Shown: in pieces, positions 1 to 10,682 of the stretch
How the letters are laid out: every line of letters begins with the position of its first letter
How positions within the stretch are numbered: position 1 is the stretch's first letter
Assembly (NCBI RefSeq): GCF_018278905.1
Contig: NZ_CP046600.1
Coordinates: forward strand, 186,001 to 250,000
Direction: 5' to 3'
From: Mycobacterium spongiae
Lineage (GTDB): Bacteria > Actinomycetota > Actinomycetes > Mycobacteriales > Mycobacteriaceae
DNA: 64,000 nt
Notes under the pieces: generated by a model
What the model was told of the DNA's origin: nothing
Database searches by the model: none
Seen by the model: the letters and a program-made list of their open reading frames with translations, nothing else
Made by a program: the position numbers and the translations under genes

Positions 1-3000
1 TACCGGTCGCGCCGCCGGCACCCCCGGCACCGCCGTCGCCGCCGGCCGCGCCTTGGCCGCCGGTACCGCCATCGGCCGCGCCCACGGTGCCCGCACCACC
101 AGCACCGCCGGTGCCACCGTACCGCCGACACCGCCATCACCCGCGGACCCGTCAGCACCCGCCGCGGAGCCGGCGCCACCGGTGCCGGCCGCCCCACCGG
201 TGCCGCCGATGCCGCCGACACCGCCGGCCCCGCCCGCGGTCCCGTCGTTGGCGCTGTTATCGGTCCCGGCACCACCTTGGCCACCAGCACCGCCGGTGCC
301 GCCGTCGCCACCCGCACCGCCGGCACCCTGGGTGCCGCCGGCACCGGTACCGGTCGCCCCACCGGCACCCCCGGCACCGCCGTCGCCGCCGGCCGCGCCT
401 TGGCCGCCGGTACCGCCATCAGCCGCACCCACGGTGCCCGCACCACCAGCACCGCCGGTGCCACCGATACCGCCGACACCGCCATCACCCGCGGACCCGT
501 CAGCACCCGCCGCGGAGCCGGCGCCACCGGTGCCGGCCGCCCCACCGGTGCCGCCGATGCCGCCGACACCGCCGGCCCCGCCCGCGGTCCCGTCGTTGGC
601 GCTGTTATCGGTCCCGGCACCACCTTGGCCACCAGCACCGCCGGTGCCGCCGTCGCCACCCGCACCGCCGGCACCCTGGGTGCCGCCGGCACCGGTACCG
701 GTCGCGCCGCCGGCACCCCCGGCACCGCCGTCGCCGCCGGCCGCGCCTTGGCCGCCGGTACCGCCATCGGCCGCGCCCACGGTGCCCGCACCACCAGCAC
801 CGCCGGTGCCACCGATACCGCCGACACCGCCATCACCCGCGGACCCGTCAGCACCCGCCGCGGAGCCGGCGCCACCGGTGCCGGCCGCCCCACCGGTGCC
901 GCCGATGCCGCCGACACCGCCGGCCCCGCCCGCGGTCCCGTCGTTGGCGCTGTTATCGGTCCCGGCACCACCTTGGCCACCAGCACCGCCGGTGCCGCCG
1001 TCGCCACCCGCACCGCCGGCACCCTGGGTGCCGCCGGCACCGGTACCGGTCGCGCCGCCGGCACCCCCGGCACCGCCGTCGCCGCCGGCCGCGCCTTGGC
1101 CGCCGGTACCGCCATCGGCCGCGCCCACGGTGCCCGCACCACCAGCACCGCCGGTGCCACCGTCACCGCCGACACCGCCATCACCCGCGGACCCGTCAGC
1201 ACCCGCCGCGGAGCCGGCGCCACCGGTGCCGGCCGCCCCACCGGTGCCGCCGATGCCGCCGACACCGCCGGCCCCGCCCGCGGTCCCGTCGTTGGCGCTG
1301 TTATCGGTCCCGGCACCACCTTGGCCACCAGCACCGCCGGTGCCGCCGTCGCCACCCGCACCGCCGGCACCCTGGGTGCCGCCGGCACCGGTACCGGTCG
1401 CGCCGCCGGCACCCCCGGCACCGCCGTCGCCGCCGGCCGCGCCTTGGCCGCCGGTACCGCCATCGGCCGCGCCCACGGTGCCCGCACCACCAGCACCGCC
1501 GGTGCCACCGTCACCGCCGACACCGCCATCACCCGCGGACCCGTCAGCACCCGCCGCGGAGCCGGCGCCACCGGTGCCGGCCGCCCCACCGGTGCCGCCG
1601 ATGCCGCCGACACCGCCGGCCCCGCCCGCGGTCCCGTCGTTGGCGCTGTTATCGGTCCCGGCACCACCTTGGCCACCAGCACCGCCGGTGCCGCCGTCGC
1701 CACCCGCACCGCCGGCACCCTGGGTGCCGCCGGCACCGGTACCGGTCGCGCCGCCGGCACCCCCGGCACCGCCGTCGCCGCCGGCCGCGCCTTGGCCGCC
1801 GGTACCGCCATCGGCCGCGCCCACGGTGCCCGCACCACCAGCACCGCCGGTGCCACCGTCACCGCCGACACCGCCATCACCCGCGGACCCGTCAGCACCC
1901 GCCGCGGAGCCGGCGCCACCGGTGCCGGCCGCCCCACCGGTGCCGCCGATGCCGCCGACACCGCCGGCCCCGCCCGCGGTCCCGTCGTTGGCGCTGTTAT
2001 CGGTCCCGGCACCACCTTGGCCACCAGCACCGCCGGTGCCGCCGTCGCCACCCGCACCGCCGGCACCCTGGGTGCCGCCGGCACCGGTACCGGTCGCGCC
2101 GCCGGCACCCCCGGCACCGCCGTCGCCGCCGGCCGCGCCTTGGCCGCCGGTACCGCCATCGGCCGCGCCCACGGTGCCCGCACCACCAGCACCGCCGGTG
2201 CCACCGATACCGCCGACACCGCCATCACCCGCGGACCCGTCAGCACCCGCCGCGGAGCCGGCGCCACCGGTGCCGGCCGCCCCACCGGTGCCGCCGATGC
2301 CGCCGACACCGCCGGCCCCGCCCGCGGTCCCGTCGTTGGCGCTGTTATCGGTCCCGGCACCACCTTGGCCACCAGCACCGCCGGTGCCGCCGTCGCCACC
2401 CGCACCGCCGGCACCCTGGGTGCCGCCGGCACCGGTACCGGTCGCGCCGCCGGCACCCCCGGCACCGCCGTCGCCGCCGGCCGCGCCTTGGCCGCCGGTA
2501 CCGCCATCGGCCGCGCCCACGGTGCCCGCACCACCAGCACCGCCGGTGCCACCGATACCGCCGACACCGCCATCACCCGCGGACCCGTCAGCACCCGCCG
2601 CGGAGCCGGCGCCACCGGTGCCGGCCGCCCCACCGGTGCCGCCGATGCCGCCGACACCGCCGGCCCCGCCCGCGGTCCCGTCGTTGGCGCTGTTATCGGT
2701 CCCGGCACCACCTTGGCCACCAGCACCGCCGGTGCCGCCGTCGCCACCCGCACCGCCGGCACCCTGGGTGCCGCCGGCACCGGTACCGGTCGCGCCGCCG
2801 GCACCCCCGGCACCGCCGTCGCCGCCGGCCGCGCCTTGGCCGCCGGTACCGCCATCGGCCGCGCCCACGGTGCCCGCACCACCAGCACCGCCGGTGCCAC
2901 CGATACCGCCGACACCGCCATCACCCGCGGACCCGTCAGCACCCGCCGCGGAGCCGGCGCCACCGGTGCCGGCCGCCCCACCGGTGCCGCCGATGCCGCC

Positions 3001-6000
3001 GACACCGCCGGCCCCGCCCGCGGTCCCGTCGTTGGCGCTGTTATCGGTCCCGGCACCACCTTGGCCACCAGCACCGCCGGTGCCGCCGTCGCCACCCGCA
3101 CCGCCGGCACCCTGGGTGCCGCCGGCACCGGTACCGGTCGCGCCGCCGGCACCCCCGGCACCGCCGTCGCCGCCGGCCGCGCCTTGGCCGCCGGTACCGC
3201 CATCGGCCGCGCCCACGGTGCCCGCACCACCAGCACCGCCGGTGCCACCGATACCGCCGACACCGCCATCACCCGCGGACCCGTCAGCACCCGCCGCGGA
3301 GCCGGCGCCACCGGTGCCGGCCGCCCCACCGGTGCCGCCGATGCCGCCGACACCGCCGGCCCCGCCCGCGGTCCCGTCGTTGGCGCTGTTATCGGTCCCG
3401 GCACCACCTTGGCCACCAGCACCGCCGGTGCCGCCGTCGCCACCCGCACCGCCGGCACCCTGGGTGCCGCCGGCACCGGTACCGGTCGCGCCGCCGGCAC
3501 CCCCGGCACCGCCGTCGCCGCCGGCCGCGCCTTGGCCGCCGGTACCGCCATCGGCCGCGCCCACGGTGCCCGCACCACCAGCACCGCCGGTGCCACCGAT
3601 ACCGCCGACACCGCCATCACCCGCGGACCCGTCAGCACCCGCCGCGGAGCCGGCGCCACCGGTGCCGGCCGCCCCACCGGTGCCGCCGATGCCGCCGACA
3701 CCGCCGGCCCCGCCCGCGGTCCCGTCGTTGGCGCTGTTATCGGTCCCGGCACCACCTTGGCCACCAGCACCGCCGGTGCCGCCGTCGCCACCCGCACCGC
3801 CGGCACCCTGGGTGCCGCCGGCACCGGTACCGGTCGCGCCGCCGGCACCCCCGGCACCGCCGTCGCCGCCGGCCGCGCCTTGGCCGCCGGTACCGCCATC
3901 GGCCGCGCCCACGGTGCCCGCACCACCAGCACCGCCGGTGCCACCGTCACCGCCGACACCGCCATCACCCGCGGACCCGTCAGCACCCATCACCCAGCCG
4001 GTGCCGCCTTGGCCGGCGTCGCCGCCGGTGCCGCCGACGCCGCCTTTACCACCGGCCCCACCGGTGGTGCCCGGGGTGGCGCTGTTATCGGTGCCCGCAC
4101 CACCAGCACCGCCGATGCCGCCGGTGCCGCCATCCCCACCGGCGCCACCGGCACCCTGGAAGGCACCGGTGCCGCCGCCGGTGCCGCCGTCACCACCGGA
4201 CCCACCAGCGAACCCGGTATCGCCGGTGGCGCCGGGAGCGGCGGCGTCGGCGCCGCCGGCGCCGGTACCGCCATGGCCACCGGCACCGCCATCACCACCA
4301 AAACCAGCAGTACCCGCATCGCCGGGTTGGCTGAAGATATGGCGGGCGCCGCTGGCACCGGCCTGGCCGGCCGCCCCACCGAGACCACCGTCACCGCCGT
4401 CACCACCGACACCGGTGATGCCCTCAGCCCCGGCGCCCCCGGCCCCACCGGTGCCGCCGATCCCGCCGGCTCCACCGGCTCCACCGGGTCCGAACAGCAG
4501 CGCGGCGCGGCCCCCGGCCCCGCCATCACCGCCGAGCCCGCCGGCGCCACCGTCACCACCGGCGGCGCCGTCGCCGACGCCGTCGGCACCGGCCTTGCCC
4601 GCACCCCCGGCCCCGCCGGCCCCGCCGTCACCACCACGCATGAATAACCCGCCGCGCGCGCCGGCGCCTCCGGAACCGCCGTCACCGCCGACGCTGCCGG
4701 TCGTGGCTGCCATGCCTCCGGCACCCCCGGCGCCACCGGCACCACCGACGCCGAACAGCCACCCCGGATTGCCGCCGTGACCACCATCGCCGCCGGCGAT
4801 ACCGGCATCGCCGATCCCGCCGGCCCCACCGGTGCCGCCAGAACCGAACAGCTGCGCGGCCTGGCCCCCGCTACCGCCAGTCCCGCCGCCAATACCACCG
4901 GCGCCGCCGTGACCGCCAGCACCGATGAACAGACCGCTGTTGCCGCCCGCACCGCCAGACCCACCACCGATACCGCCAAATCCGCCGGCACCGCCATCAC
5001 CGATCAACAGACCGCCGGTGCCGCCCGCCCCACCGGCCCCACCATCAGTGCCGCCGAATCCGCCCACGCCACCATCACCGAACAACCACCCGCTATTACC
5101 CCCGTCGCCGCCGCCGGAGCCACCGGACCCGCCGGCGCCACCGGCACCACCATTGCCGAACAACAAGCCACCGCTACCACCGTCACCACCGCCGACACCG
5201 CCGATGCCGCCATCGCCGAACACCAGGCCCCCACGCCCACCAGCGCCACCGGCGAACCCACCACTGTCACCACCGGCGCCGCCGTCACCGCCACGGCCCC
5301 ACAACCCCGCGTTGCCACCGGCCCCACCGGCCTGCCCGGAGCCGCCGGCCCCGCCAGCGCCACCGCTGCCGAAGATCAATCCACTATCACCGCCGACGCC
5401 GCCGGCCCCCCGACCGCTACCGCCCGCACCGCCATCGCCGAACAGCCACCCGCCGTTACCGCCGTCACCGCCACCAAAACCACCGCCGAAGCCACCGGCG
5501 CCGCCATCGCCGAACACCCAGCCGCCGTTACCGCCGTCACCGCCGCCGAAGCCACCGGCGCCGCCATCGCCGAACACCACGCCTCCGCGGCCGCCGGCGC
5601 CGCCGACGAACCGGCCGCCGTCGCCACCGGCGCCGCCGTCCCCGCCACGGCCCCACAACCCCGCGTTCCCGCCGGCCCCACCGGTCTGACCAGAGCCGCC
5701 GGCCCCGCCAGCACCACCACTGCCGAAGAACACGCCACTGTGCCCGCCCGCACCACCGGTGCCACCGCCGGCACCCCCGGTGCCCCCGGCGCCACCGATA
5801 CCGCCGTTACCGATTAGCCAGGCACGTCCGCCCGCACCACCGGTGCCGCCACCGATCCCGCCGGACCCGCCGTTACCGCCACTGCCATACAGCCACCCAC
5901 CAGAGCCACCGGCGCCACCGTTAGCGCCGATACCGCCCGCACCGCCGTTGCCGCCGTTGCCCAACAACCCGGCCGACCCGCCGGCCCCGCCGGCCTGCCC

Positions 6001-6441
6001 CGGTGCCCCGGCGGCGCCGCTGCCGCCGCTACCTAACAGCAGCCCACCATCACCACCGGCGCCACCTGGAGTGGTCGCATTCGCGCCATCGCCGATCAGG
6101 GGGCGGCCCAACAAGGCCAGGGTGGGGCCGTTGATCAGGTTGAGCAGGGTCTGCTCGACGTTGGTGGCCTCCGCGGCCGCATACGACGCCGCGCCGCCCT
6201 GCAGCGTCTGCAGGAACTGTTCGTGATAGGCGGCGACTTGGGCGCTGATCGCCTGGTACTCCTGGCCGTACATGCCGAACATGGCCGCGATACGCGCCGA
6301 GACCTCATCGGCACCGGCGGCCAATACCTCGGTGGTGGCCGCGGCCGCCGCGGAGTTCGCGGCTTCCAGGGTCGAGCCAATACTCGCCAAATCCCCGATC
6401 GAGGCGGCGAGCAGGTCGGGGGTTATCGATACAAACGACAC
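1..6441 (-). CDS. PE_PGRS family protein, C-terminus beyond window edge
   Basis: The GTG start at 6441 follows a CAGGAG ribosome site and gives [20 protein letters not shown], the classic PE-domain opening. About 100 residues of PE domain (alanine-rich helices, with [19 protein letters not shown] near residue 60) are followed by the usual [19 protein letters not shown] linker and then glycine-rich PGRS sequence (GGN codons) up to the window edge, more than 2,100 codons. PE domains direct export by ESX (type VII) systems to the cell envelope. The PGRS part contains the 348-bp repeat array listed separately. Relative to every other repeat copy one base is missing near position 118, which takes the last ~118 bases out of the glycine frame; no stop is visible there in the shifted frame. 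The family is certain; the real C-terminus and whether the frame is intact are not. Confidence 0.93.
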   Translation of the reverse strand, partial: MSFVSITPDLLAASIGDLASIGSTLEAANSAAAAATTEVLAAGADEVSARIAAMFGMYGQEYQAISAQVAAYHEQFLQTLQGGAASYAAAEATNVEQTLLNLINGPTLALLGRPLIGDGANATTPGGAGGDGGLLLGSGGSGAAGAPGQAGGAGGSAGLLGNGGNGGAGGIGANGGAGGSGGWLYGSGGNGGSGGIGGGTGGAGGRAWLIGNGGIGGAGGTGGAGGGTGGAGGHSGVFFGSGGAGGAGGSGQTGGAGGNAGLWGRGGDGGAGGDGGRFVGGAGGRGGVVFGDGGAGGFGGGDGGNGGWVFGDGGAGGFGGGFGGGDGGNGGWLFGDGGAGGSGRGAGGVGGDSGLIFGSGGAGGAGGSGQAGGAGGNAGLWGRGGDGGAGGDSGGFAGGAGGRGGLVFGDGGIGGVGGGDGGSGGLLFGNGGAGGAGGSGGSGGGDGGNSGWLFGDGGVGGFGGTDGGAGGAGGTGGLLIGDGGAGGFGGIGGGSGGAGGNSGLFIGAGGHGGAGGIGGGTGGSGGQAAQLFGSGGTGGAGGIGDAGIAGGDGGHGGNPGWLFGVGGAGGAGGAGGMAATTGSVGGDGGSGGAGARGGLFMRGGDGGAGGAGGAGKAGADGVGDGAAGGDGGAGGLGGDGGAGGRAALLFGPGGAGGAGGIGGTGGAGGAGAEGITGVGGDGGDGGLGGAAGQAGASGARHIFSQPGDAGTAGFGGDGGAGGHGGTGAGGADAAAPGATGDTGFAGGSGGDGGTGGGTGAFQGAGGAGGDGGTGGIGGAGGAGTDNSATPGTTGGAGGKGGVGGTGGDAGQGGTGWVMGADGSAGDGGVGGDGGTGGAGGAGTVGAADGGTGGQGAAGGDGGAGGAGGATGTGAGGTQGAGGAGGDGGTGGAGGQGGAGTDNSANDGTAGGAGGVGGIGGTGGAAGTGGAGSAAGADGSAGDGGVGGIGGTGGAGGAGTVGAADGGTGGQGAAGGDGGAGGAGGATGTGAGGTQGAGGAGGDGGTGGAGGQGGAGTDNSANDGTAGGAGGVGGIGGTGGAAGTGGAGSAAGADGSAGDGGVGGIGGTGGAGGAGTVGAADGGTGGQGAAGGDGGAGGAGGATGTGAGGTQGAGGAGGDGGTGGAGGQGGAGTDNSANDGTAGGAGGVGGIGGTGGAAGTGGAGSAAGADGSAGDGGVGGIGGTGGAGGAGTVGAADGGTGGQGAAGGDGGAGGAGGATGTGAGGTQGAGGAGGDGGTGGAGGQGGAGTDNSANDGTAGGAGGVGGIGGTGGAAGTGGAGSAAGADGSAGDGGVGGIGGTGGAGGAGTVGAADGGTGGQGAAGGDGGAGGAGGATGTGAGGTQGAGGAGGDGGTGGAGGQGGAGTDNSANDGTAGGAGGVGGIGGTGGAAGTGGAGSAAGADGSAGDGGVGGIGGTGGAGGAGTVGAADGGTGGQGAAGGDGGAGGAGGATGTGAGGTQGAGGAGGDGGTGGAGGQGGAGTDNSANDGTAGGAGGVGGIGGTGGAAGTGGAGSAAGADGSAGDGGVGGDGGTGGAGGAGTVGAADGGTGGQGAAGGDGGAGGAGGATGTGAGGTQGAGGAGGDGGTGGAGGQGGAGTDNSANDGTAGGAGGVGGIGGTGGAAGTGGAGSAAGADGSAGDGGVGGDGGTGGAGGAGTVGAADGGTGGQGAAGGDGGAGGAGGATGTGAGGTQGAGGAGGDGGTGGAGGQGGAGTDNSANDGTAGGAGGVGGIGGTGGAAGTGGAGSAAGADGSAGDGGVGGDGGTGGAGGAGTVGAADGGTGGQGAAGGDGGAGGAGGATGTGAGGTQGAGGAGGDGGTGGAGGQGGAGTDNSANDGTAGGAGGVGGIGGTGGAAGTGGAGSAAGADGSAGDGGVGGIGGTGGAGGAGTVGAADGGTGGQGAAGGDGGAGGAGGATGTGAGGTQGAGGAGGDGGTGGAGGQGGAGTDNSANDGTAGGAGGVGGIGGTGGAAGTGGAGSAAGADGSAGDGGVGGIGGTGGAGGAGTVGAADGGTGGQGAAGGDGGAGGAGGATGTGAGGTQGAGGAGGDGGTGGAGGQGGAGTDNSANDGTAGGAGGVGGIGGTGGAAGTGGAGSAAGADGSAGDGGVGGTVAPAVLVVRAPWARPMAVPAAKARPAATAVPGVPAARPV
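133..3960 (-). repeat. Eleven tandem 348-bp repeats inside the PE_PGRS gene
   Basis: A recognisable anchor (gccatcaccc) recurs at 133, 481, 829, 1177, 1525, 1873, 2221, 2569, 2917, 3265, 3613 and 3961, exactly 348 bp apart, so each unit encodes 116 residues in frame. A twelfth, diverged anchor at 3961 ends the array on the right, and a partial unit continues to the left window edge, so the true copy number may be higher. Units are almost identical. The visible variants are a gata/gtca alternation (gtca near 1168, 1516, 1864 and 3952; gata elsewhere) and a few substitutions confined to the leftmost full unit near 353-430. In the protein sense each unit contains one non-glycine island reading [10 protein letters not shown]. 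Near identity indicates recent expansion or gene conversion. Confidence 0.95.
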
Positions 6442-7443
6442 GGGGCGGCTCCTGAGTAGTTTGCAGCAGCAGTGAACGACCGTCGTACTCACACGATTGA
6501 TGCGATTGTCATTTCGAAACGTATTGCGTCGCCGTTGGCTGGTTAGGTGGTTCGGCTTCTGCCCGTGGCTGGCCCCGGTGGTATTGGCCCAAGATTTGTG
6601 GGAGTCATTCAGCCCTCTTGTGGGCGGGAGGTGGCATGACGCGAGCAGTCGTCCTCGCCGTGCTGAGAGTTGACCGGCTGCTGGTCAAAAAGGCGAAGAC
6701 ACCGCGTTGGCGTGCGGCGAGTCGCGTAATCGCACGATGACTCGTCACCGAGCATGTCGGGTATTTGCCGGCACGAAGACCGGGAACGCCACACGACCCA
6801 GAAATCGCCTCAGACTGGACCACACCTCGGGGTGCTCGTATTGGTCATGCATCAAACACTGTTGAGCAACGGAAATCGGCATCTCAAGACCGCTGTGCAC
6901 CGGACTGCGATGAACCAGGCACGCAAACCAGTCAGTACCTGCCTTTGCTCACACAAGAGCTAGAGTCACCGCGACTTGTCTGCCACTGCGCCGCTTTAGA
7001 ATTGACGACATGGCGGCGATAGGCGGTTTGGACGTCGCCGATGATCTCGGCCCGGCGCGGTGGCTGGCCGAAAGCGTGCAGGGGCGCCTGCCGCGGGTCG
7101 CGTCCGATCTCTCCCCAGAGGTGTAGCATGCGGCCGACTCAGCGACCCGTGAGGCCACGCCGCAACACCTTGCCGCGCGGGTCCTAAGCAGTTAATTCTC
7201 TTGCACACCAACGGTTTCAGTGATCGGCCGGCGTCGCCGCCGCCATCATGCCGCCGGGTCGGCCCGAAGCTGCCCGGTCCGGCCAACCGTGAGGCCGGCC
7301 TCGTCGGGCACAACTGGCGCCGAGGCGCTCACACCCAACTGACAGCCGACGGCCAGCGCCACGTCAAAATCGCTTGATATCACTGATTGGACCGGCCCTG
7401 TACACCTACGGCGGCTGTGGAACGTGACCATCGTGGGGGAACC
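6442..7443. other. Long non-coding or degraded spacer
   Basis: Roughly 1 kb upstream of the PE_PGRS start contains no convincing gene on either strand. A 38-codon frame at 7010-7126 (MAAIGGLDVADDLGPARWLA...) looks protein-like but stops at once and has no clear ribosome site. A minus-strand frame ending near 7246 is also protein-like only at its C-terminus. Both could be remnants of decayed genes. The promoter of the PE_PGRS gene must lie in the left part, but I cannot place it. Confidence 0.5.
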
Positions 7444-7743
7444 GTGACCGCACCGACCAAACCACGCAGTGCGCCGCAAGCCGATCGAGAGATTGATCTC
7501 GACGCTATCGCGTGGCAATTCCTGTGCTCCGACTACGCCACCCCGTCGTATGTGCAATGGCCGCTGGACCGCCGACTCCAGGCCTACCTCGACCGCGATG
7601 GGTTGACCGAGATCGCTAATAACGGGAGGGCTTACGCGACGGTCTTCGACCGTGTCATGAGATCGATCGGTCTCGCTATAAACCGCGGGGTGCTACCGTC
7701 GCCACACCCAAGGCCAGCGCCGCTGACGGTACCGACCGCGTGA
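7444..7743 (+). CDS. Small conserved-type hypothetical protein
   Basis: A 99-residue frame begins at GTG 7444, preceded by a GGGGGA stretch at a suitable distance. The frame is open further upstream, but the product reads naturally from MTAPTKPRSAPQADREIDLD. It has the composition of a small soluble actinobacterial protein: an acidic segment with DLDAIAWQFLCSDYATPSYVQWPLDRRLQAYLDRDGL and a helical C-terminal half ending in a proline-rich tail. I do not recognise a named domain. It stands alone, convergent with the ThrE-like gene 47 bp downstream. The alternative is that it is a chance frame in decayed DNA. Confidence 0.5.
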   Translation: MTAPTKPRSAPQADREIDLDAIAWQFLCSDYATPSYVQWPLDRRLQAYLDRDGLTEIANNGRAYATVFDRVMRSIGLAINRGVLPSPHPRPAPLTVPTA

Positions 7744-7789
7744 TCGACTGACCCGGCCAGTCACCAATGTTCGGCGAGACGGTTCGCCG

Positions 7790-9082
7790 CTAACGGTGTC
7801 TTCGATGCCCGTTGCCCCTGAACGTGTGGAAAACACTGAAGCCGACCAGCGTTCCGAGTGCGATGGACAGGACCGCATGGACGCTTAGTCCCAGTGTCTC
7901 GACGTTCGGCGCGTGACCGGTGGCGGCCCCACCGAGCGACATGAAGCTCAACGCCCCGGGAACCAATGACCAGAAGCCAGCAAGAATTATCACGATCGCC
8001 GACGGCGATGTGCGGATACGTGACGCCAGCTCGGCGAAGGGCACAACGAGCATTGCGCCGACGGCACCGGCATAGGGCGCCGCTACGGCTAGTGCGCCGA
8101 GTTGCTGGCCGATGAGCGCGACGCCGACCGCCGCAACCAGCCAGGGCAGTGAGCTGCGGGGTGCGGACAAATAGATGTAGAGCCCGACGGCGATCACCAC
8201 AATGGCCGCGTAGAGCGCCCACGGGCCCATCGCCGGCGACGGCGGTTGGGGTGGCAACCTACCCGCGATGTGGATGCCCAGCGCCACTCCGAACGCCAGA
8301 AGTGCCAGTTGGGTAAGCCCGTACACCAGCCGACTGGCGCCCGCGAGGATCTCCGAACTCGCCAGCTCCATGGCACCGATTGTCAATGCCATCCCAGGCA
8401 GCACGGCCACGAGCGCGGGGGTGATCACGCGTAACAAGCCATCGTTGGCGACTTCGGCAACGAACCACGTCGCCAAGATGGTGACAACGAATGCCGACAG
8501 CGTCGGCAGCACCGGGTTCAGCGACGGGAATGGTCGACCGAGCATGGTGATCGCGCCGACCACCAAGCCGAGGAAAAGGTAGCCGGGCAACGCCGCCCAG
8601 GTCGGGTTGATCACCATGCCGAAGCCGACGGTTGTAAGGCCGTAGCCCACGACTGTCGTCACCACACCGAAACGAGGACGCATCTTCCGGGCCACGGCGA
8701 TTGCCTCGACAGCGTCGGCGGGGGTAATCGCACCGAACTCGGCGAGATCAGTGATGTCATCGATGCGTCCTGCGAGGTCGAGCTGCAGCGTGTAGGCGCT
8801 GGATACCTCCACCTCGTAGCCGATATTGCCGACCTGCACCACCAGCCCGGTCGGTAACGTCATCACCCGCACGGGCTCGTCGGTGTAGTTCGCGGCGATC
8901 CGCACCAGCCGCGCGGCGACGACCTGGGTGGGTTGTTCCACCTCGAGCAGCGCGATACCGATTTCCCGAAGCATTGCCGCGACGTCGGCGTCGCCGCGAC
9001 TGCCGCCGCCCGGCAGCGCCTCGGGAACCTGTTTGCGCAGCGACCACGACCACCGCAGTACCGCATCCCAGAAATCGGACAT
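7790..9082 (-). CDS. ThrE-type threonine/serine exporter family membrane protein
   Basis: The 430-residue protein has a soluble N-terminal region (residues ~30-110, with DVAAMLREIGIALLEVEQPT and an amphipathic helix) followed by about ten hydrophobic segments in two blocks. This is the architecture of fused ThrE proteins (DUF1212 plus DUF3815 halves), which export threonine and serine with the proton gradient. The first membrane block starts around GVVTTVVGYGLTTVGFG and the second around LYAAIVVIAVGLYIYLSA. The ATG at 9082 is the only sensible start. It lies 80 bp from the convergent-side neighbour's stop and shares its strand with the LipJ-like gene, but no operon is obvious. Substrate is inferred from the family only. 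Confidence 0.85.
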   Translation of the reverse strand: MSDFWDAVLRWSWSLRKQVPEALPGGGSRGDADVAAMLREIGIALLEVEQPTQVVAARLVRIAANYTDEPVRVMTLPTGLVVQVGNIGYEVEVSSAYTLQLDLAGRIDDITDLAEFGAITPADAVEAIAVARKMRPRFGVVTTVVGYGLTTVGFGMVINPTWAALPGYLFLGLVVGAITMLGRPFPSLNPVLPTLSAFVVTILATWFVAEVANDGLLRVITPALVAVLPGMALTIGAMELASSEILAGASRLVYGLTQLALLAFGVALGIHIAGRLPPQPPSPAMGPWALYAAIVVIAVGLYIYLSAPRSSLPWLVAAVGVALIGQQLGALAVAAPYAGAVGAMLVVPFAELASRIRTSPSAIVIILAGFWSLVPGALSFMSLGGAATGHAPNVETLGLSVHAVLSIALGTLVGFSVFHTFRGNGHRRHR

Positions 9083-9162
9083 GGCGCCATTGTTTTACGA
9101 CCACCGACACTGCGCACCCTCATGCGCCCGACCAGGTATAAGTGGTCGACCGCGCCGCTCCG

Positions 9163-10542
9163 CTACCGCGGGAGTGGAGCCGTACGCGAGGCCGGCTCGG
9201 CCACAACCGTGTGAAGGCGCCAGCGACCGGGCACACCTTTGAGCTCGTGCTCGCCGGCCTCGGCGAACGTACGCTGCGATCCGCTAACGATCTCGCGGAC
9301 CGTCGAGGACACCAACACCTCACTCGGTTTTGCCAGCGCCGCCACGCGCGCGCAGATGTGCACCGCCATGCCGGCGACATCGGCTCCGCGCATCTCGACC
9401 TCGCCGGCGTGGATGCCCACGCGCACCTCGATGCCAAGGGGGCGGACCGCGTCGAGGATGGCGTTCGCACAGTCAATCGCGACGCTGGGGCTGGTGAAGG
9501 TGGCAACGAACCCGTCGCCGGCGGTGTTGACTTCGCGACCGCGGAACCGTTCCAGTTCGTGGCGGACGATGCTGTCGTGGTTGTCGAGAAGGTCGCGCCA
9601 CCGGTGATCGCCGAGCGCCGCAGCGCGCTCGGTGGAGCCGACGATATCGGTGAACGCGATCGTAGTCAGCACCCGCTCGGCCTCGAACCCGCCACGTACC
9701 CCGGTAATGAACTCCTCGATCTCGTTGAGCAACGTAGCGGTGTCGCCCGCCCAGTACAGCGTGTCTGCCCCCGGCAGCTCGAGGTAGCGCGATCCCGCGA
9801 TGTGCTCAGCGAGGTAACGACCATGTCCGACCGGCAGGAAAGTCGAGCTGTCGCGATGCAGGACCAACGTCGGCGCGATGACGCTGGCGAGCCGGTCGCG
9901 CACATCGGCCCGTCCCACGATCGTGTTGACCGCCCGGGCTACGCTCGGCGACATCGCGCGGTTGCCCGCGAGATCCCACCAGGTACGAAATGCGTCGTCG
10001 GCGGCGACGCTTGGGGCAATGATCTTGAGTGTGTCGAATCCCCGTTCGAGTGCATCCGGCTCGATCGCCTCCGTGGTGAACGGACTGGTCGAGCTGATCT
10101 CGGCGCCCGCCGGATAGTCGGGTGCCCACAGCATCCGTGCCATGCCGTTGACAATCACCAGGCTGCGCACCCGGGCTGGGTAGTCGGCGGCCAGGACCAG
10201 GCCCGTCATCGCGGTGAAAACCGGCGCGAAGATCGTGGCCTGCTCGCATCCCACCGCATCCATCACCGCGATCACGTCTTCGGCCCAGAATGTCGGCCCA
10301 AGCACGTCGGTGGAAGGGGCGCGTGACGACATGCCGATTCCGCGGTGATCGAGCCGGATTACCCGGCTGAAAGACGCGAGCCGTCGATGGAAGTGGTACA
10401 TCGACGGCTCGGCGTCGACTGAATCGATCGGGATCGATGGGCCCGCCAGCACCAGCAGATCGATTGGGCCATCACCAAACACCTGGTAAGCGATGTCCAT
10501 GCCGCCGCACTGGGTGTAATGCGTCCGTGGAACCTGCGCCAC
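9163..10542 (-). CDS. lipJ: Alpha/beta-hydrolase fused to class III adenylate cyclase (Rv1900c/LipJ-like)
   Basis: The 459-residue protein joins an N-terminal alpha/beta-hydrolase fold (residues ~15-285, with [11 protein letters not shown]) to a C-terminal class III nucleotidyl cyclase domain starting at about 291. The cyclase metal-binding aspartates are visible: D299 in AFTDIVGST and D343 in NTAGDGF. The order and length match M. tuberculosis Rv1900c (LipJ), a hydrolase-cyclase fusion that makes cAMP. The hydrolase nucleophile elbow, expected to read GxSxG, instead reads [10 protein letters not shown] (105-114), so the serine is absent and ester hydrolysis is doubtful; the domain may be a ligand sensor for the cyclase. 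The GTG at 10542 gives [20 protein letters not shown]. The gene is divergent from the FAD oxidase, with 140 bp between them. Confidence 0.88.
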   Translation of the reverse strand: MAQVPRTHYTQCGGMDIAYQVFGDGPIDLLVLAGPSIPIDSVDAEPSMYHFHRRLASFSRVIRLDHRGIGMSSRAPSTDVLGPTFWAEDVIAVMDAVGCEQATIFAPVFTAMTGLVLAADYPARVRSLVIVNGMARMLWAPDYPAGAEISSTSPFTTEAIEPDALERGFDTLKIIAPSVAADDAFRTWWDLAGNRAMSPSVARAVNTIVGRADVRDRLASVIAPTLVLHRDSSTFLPVGHGRYLAEHIAGSRYLELPGADTLYWAGDTATLLNEIEEFITGVRGGFEAERVLTTIAFTDIVGSTERAAALGDHRWRDLLDNHDSIVRHELERFRGREVNTAGDGFVATFTSPSVAIDCANAILDAVRPLGIEVRVGIHAGEVEMRGADVAGMAVHICARVAALAKPSEVLVSSTVREIVSGSQRTFAEAGEHELKGVPGRWRLHTVVAEPASRTAPLPR

Positions 10543-10682
10543 GGTGTCAGGCTAGCTCAGGCCACCGACGAACTCGCCGAGCGCCCGACCGGCTTGTTCT
10601 CTGATGGGTTGGCATGTCAGTTCTCACGCGACACGTCATGCGTCACCGCGTTTTTTGTCGTCGCGTGGTTGACAATGCCGAC

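Noticed and set aside
133-3960. Regular repeats that might look like a CRISPR or origin array
   Set aside because: The period is 348 bp with no short direct repeat plus unique spacers, and it keeps the PGRS reading frame.
53-4780. Plus-strand frame of 1575 codons rich in proline and serine, and two other long plus-strand frames over the same area
   Set aside because: They are mirror frames of the PGRS glycine codons. The PE start at 6441 with a ribosome site and the glycine frame on the minus strand explain the region.
3990-5000. Alanine/valine-rich minus-strand frame inside the PGRS region, and similar frames at 5004-5363 and 5376-5795
   Set aside because: Off-frame shadows of the PGRS sequence; no start site and no domain.
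9083-9162. Search for tRNA genes in short intergenic gaps across the window
   Set aside because: No cloverleaf-like sequence with a T-loop motif was found in any gap.
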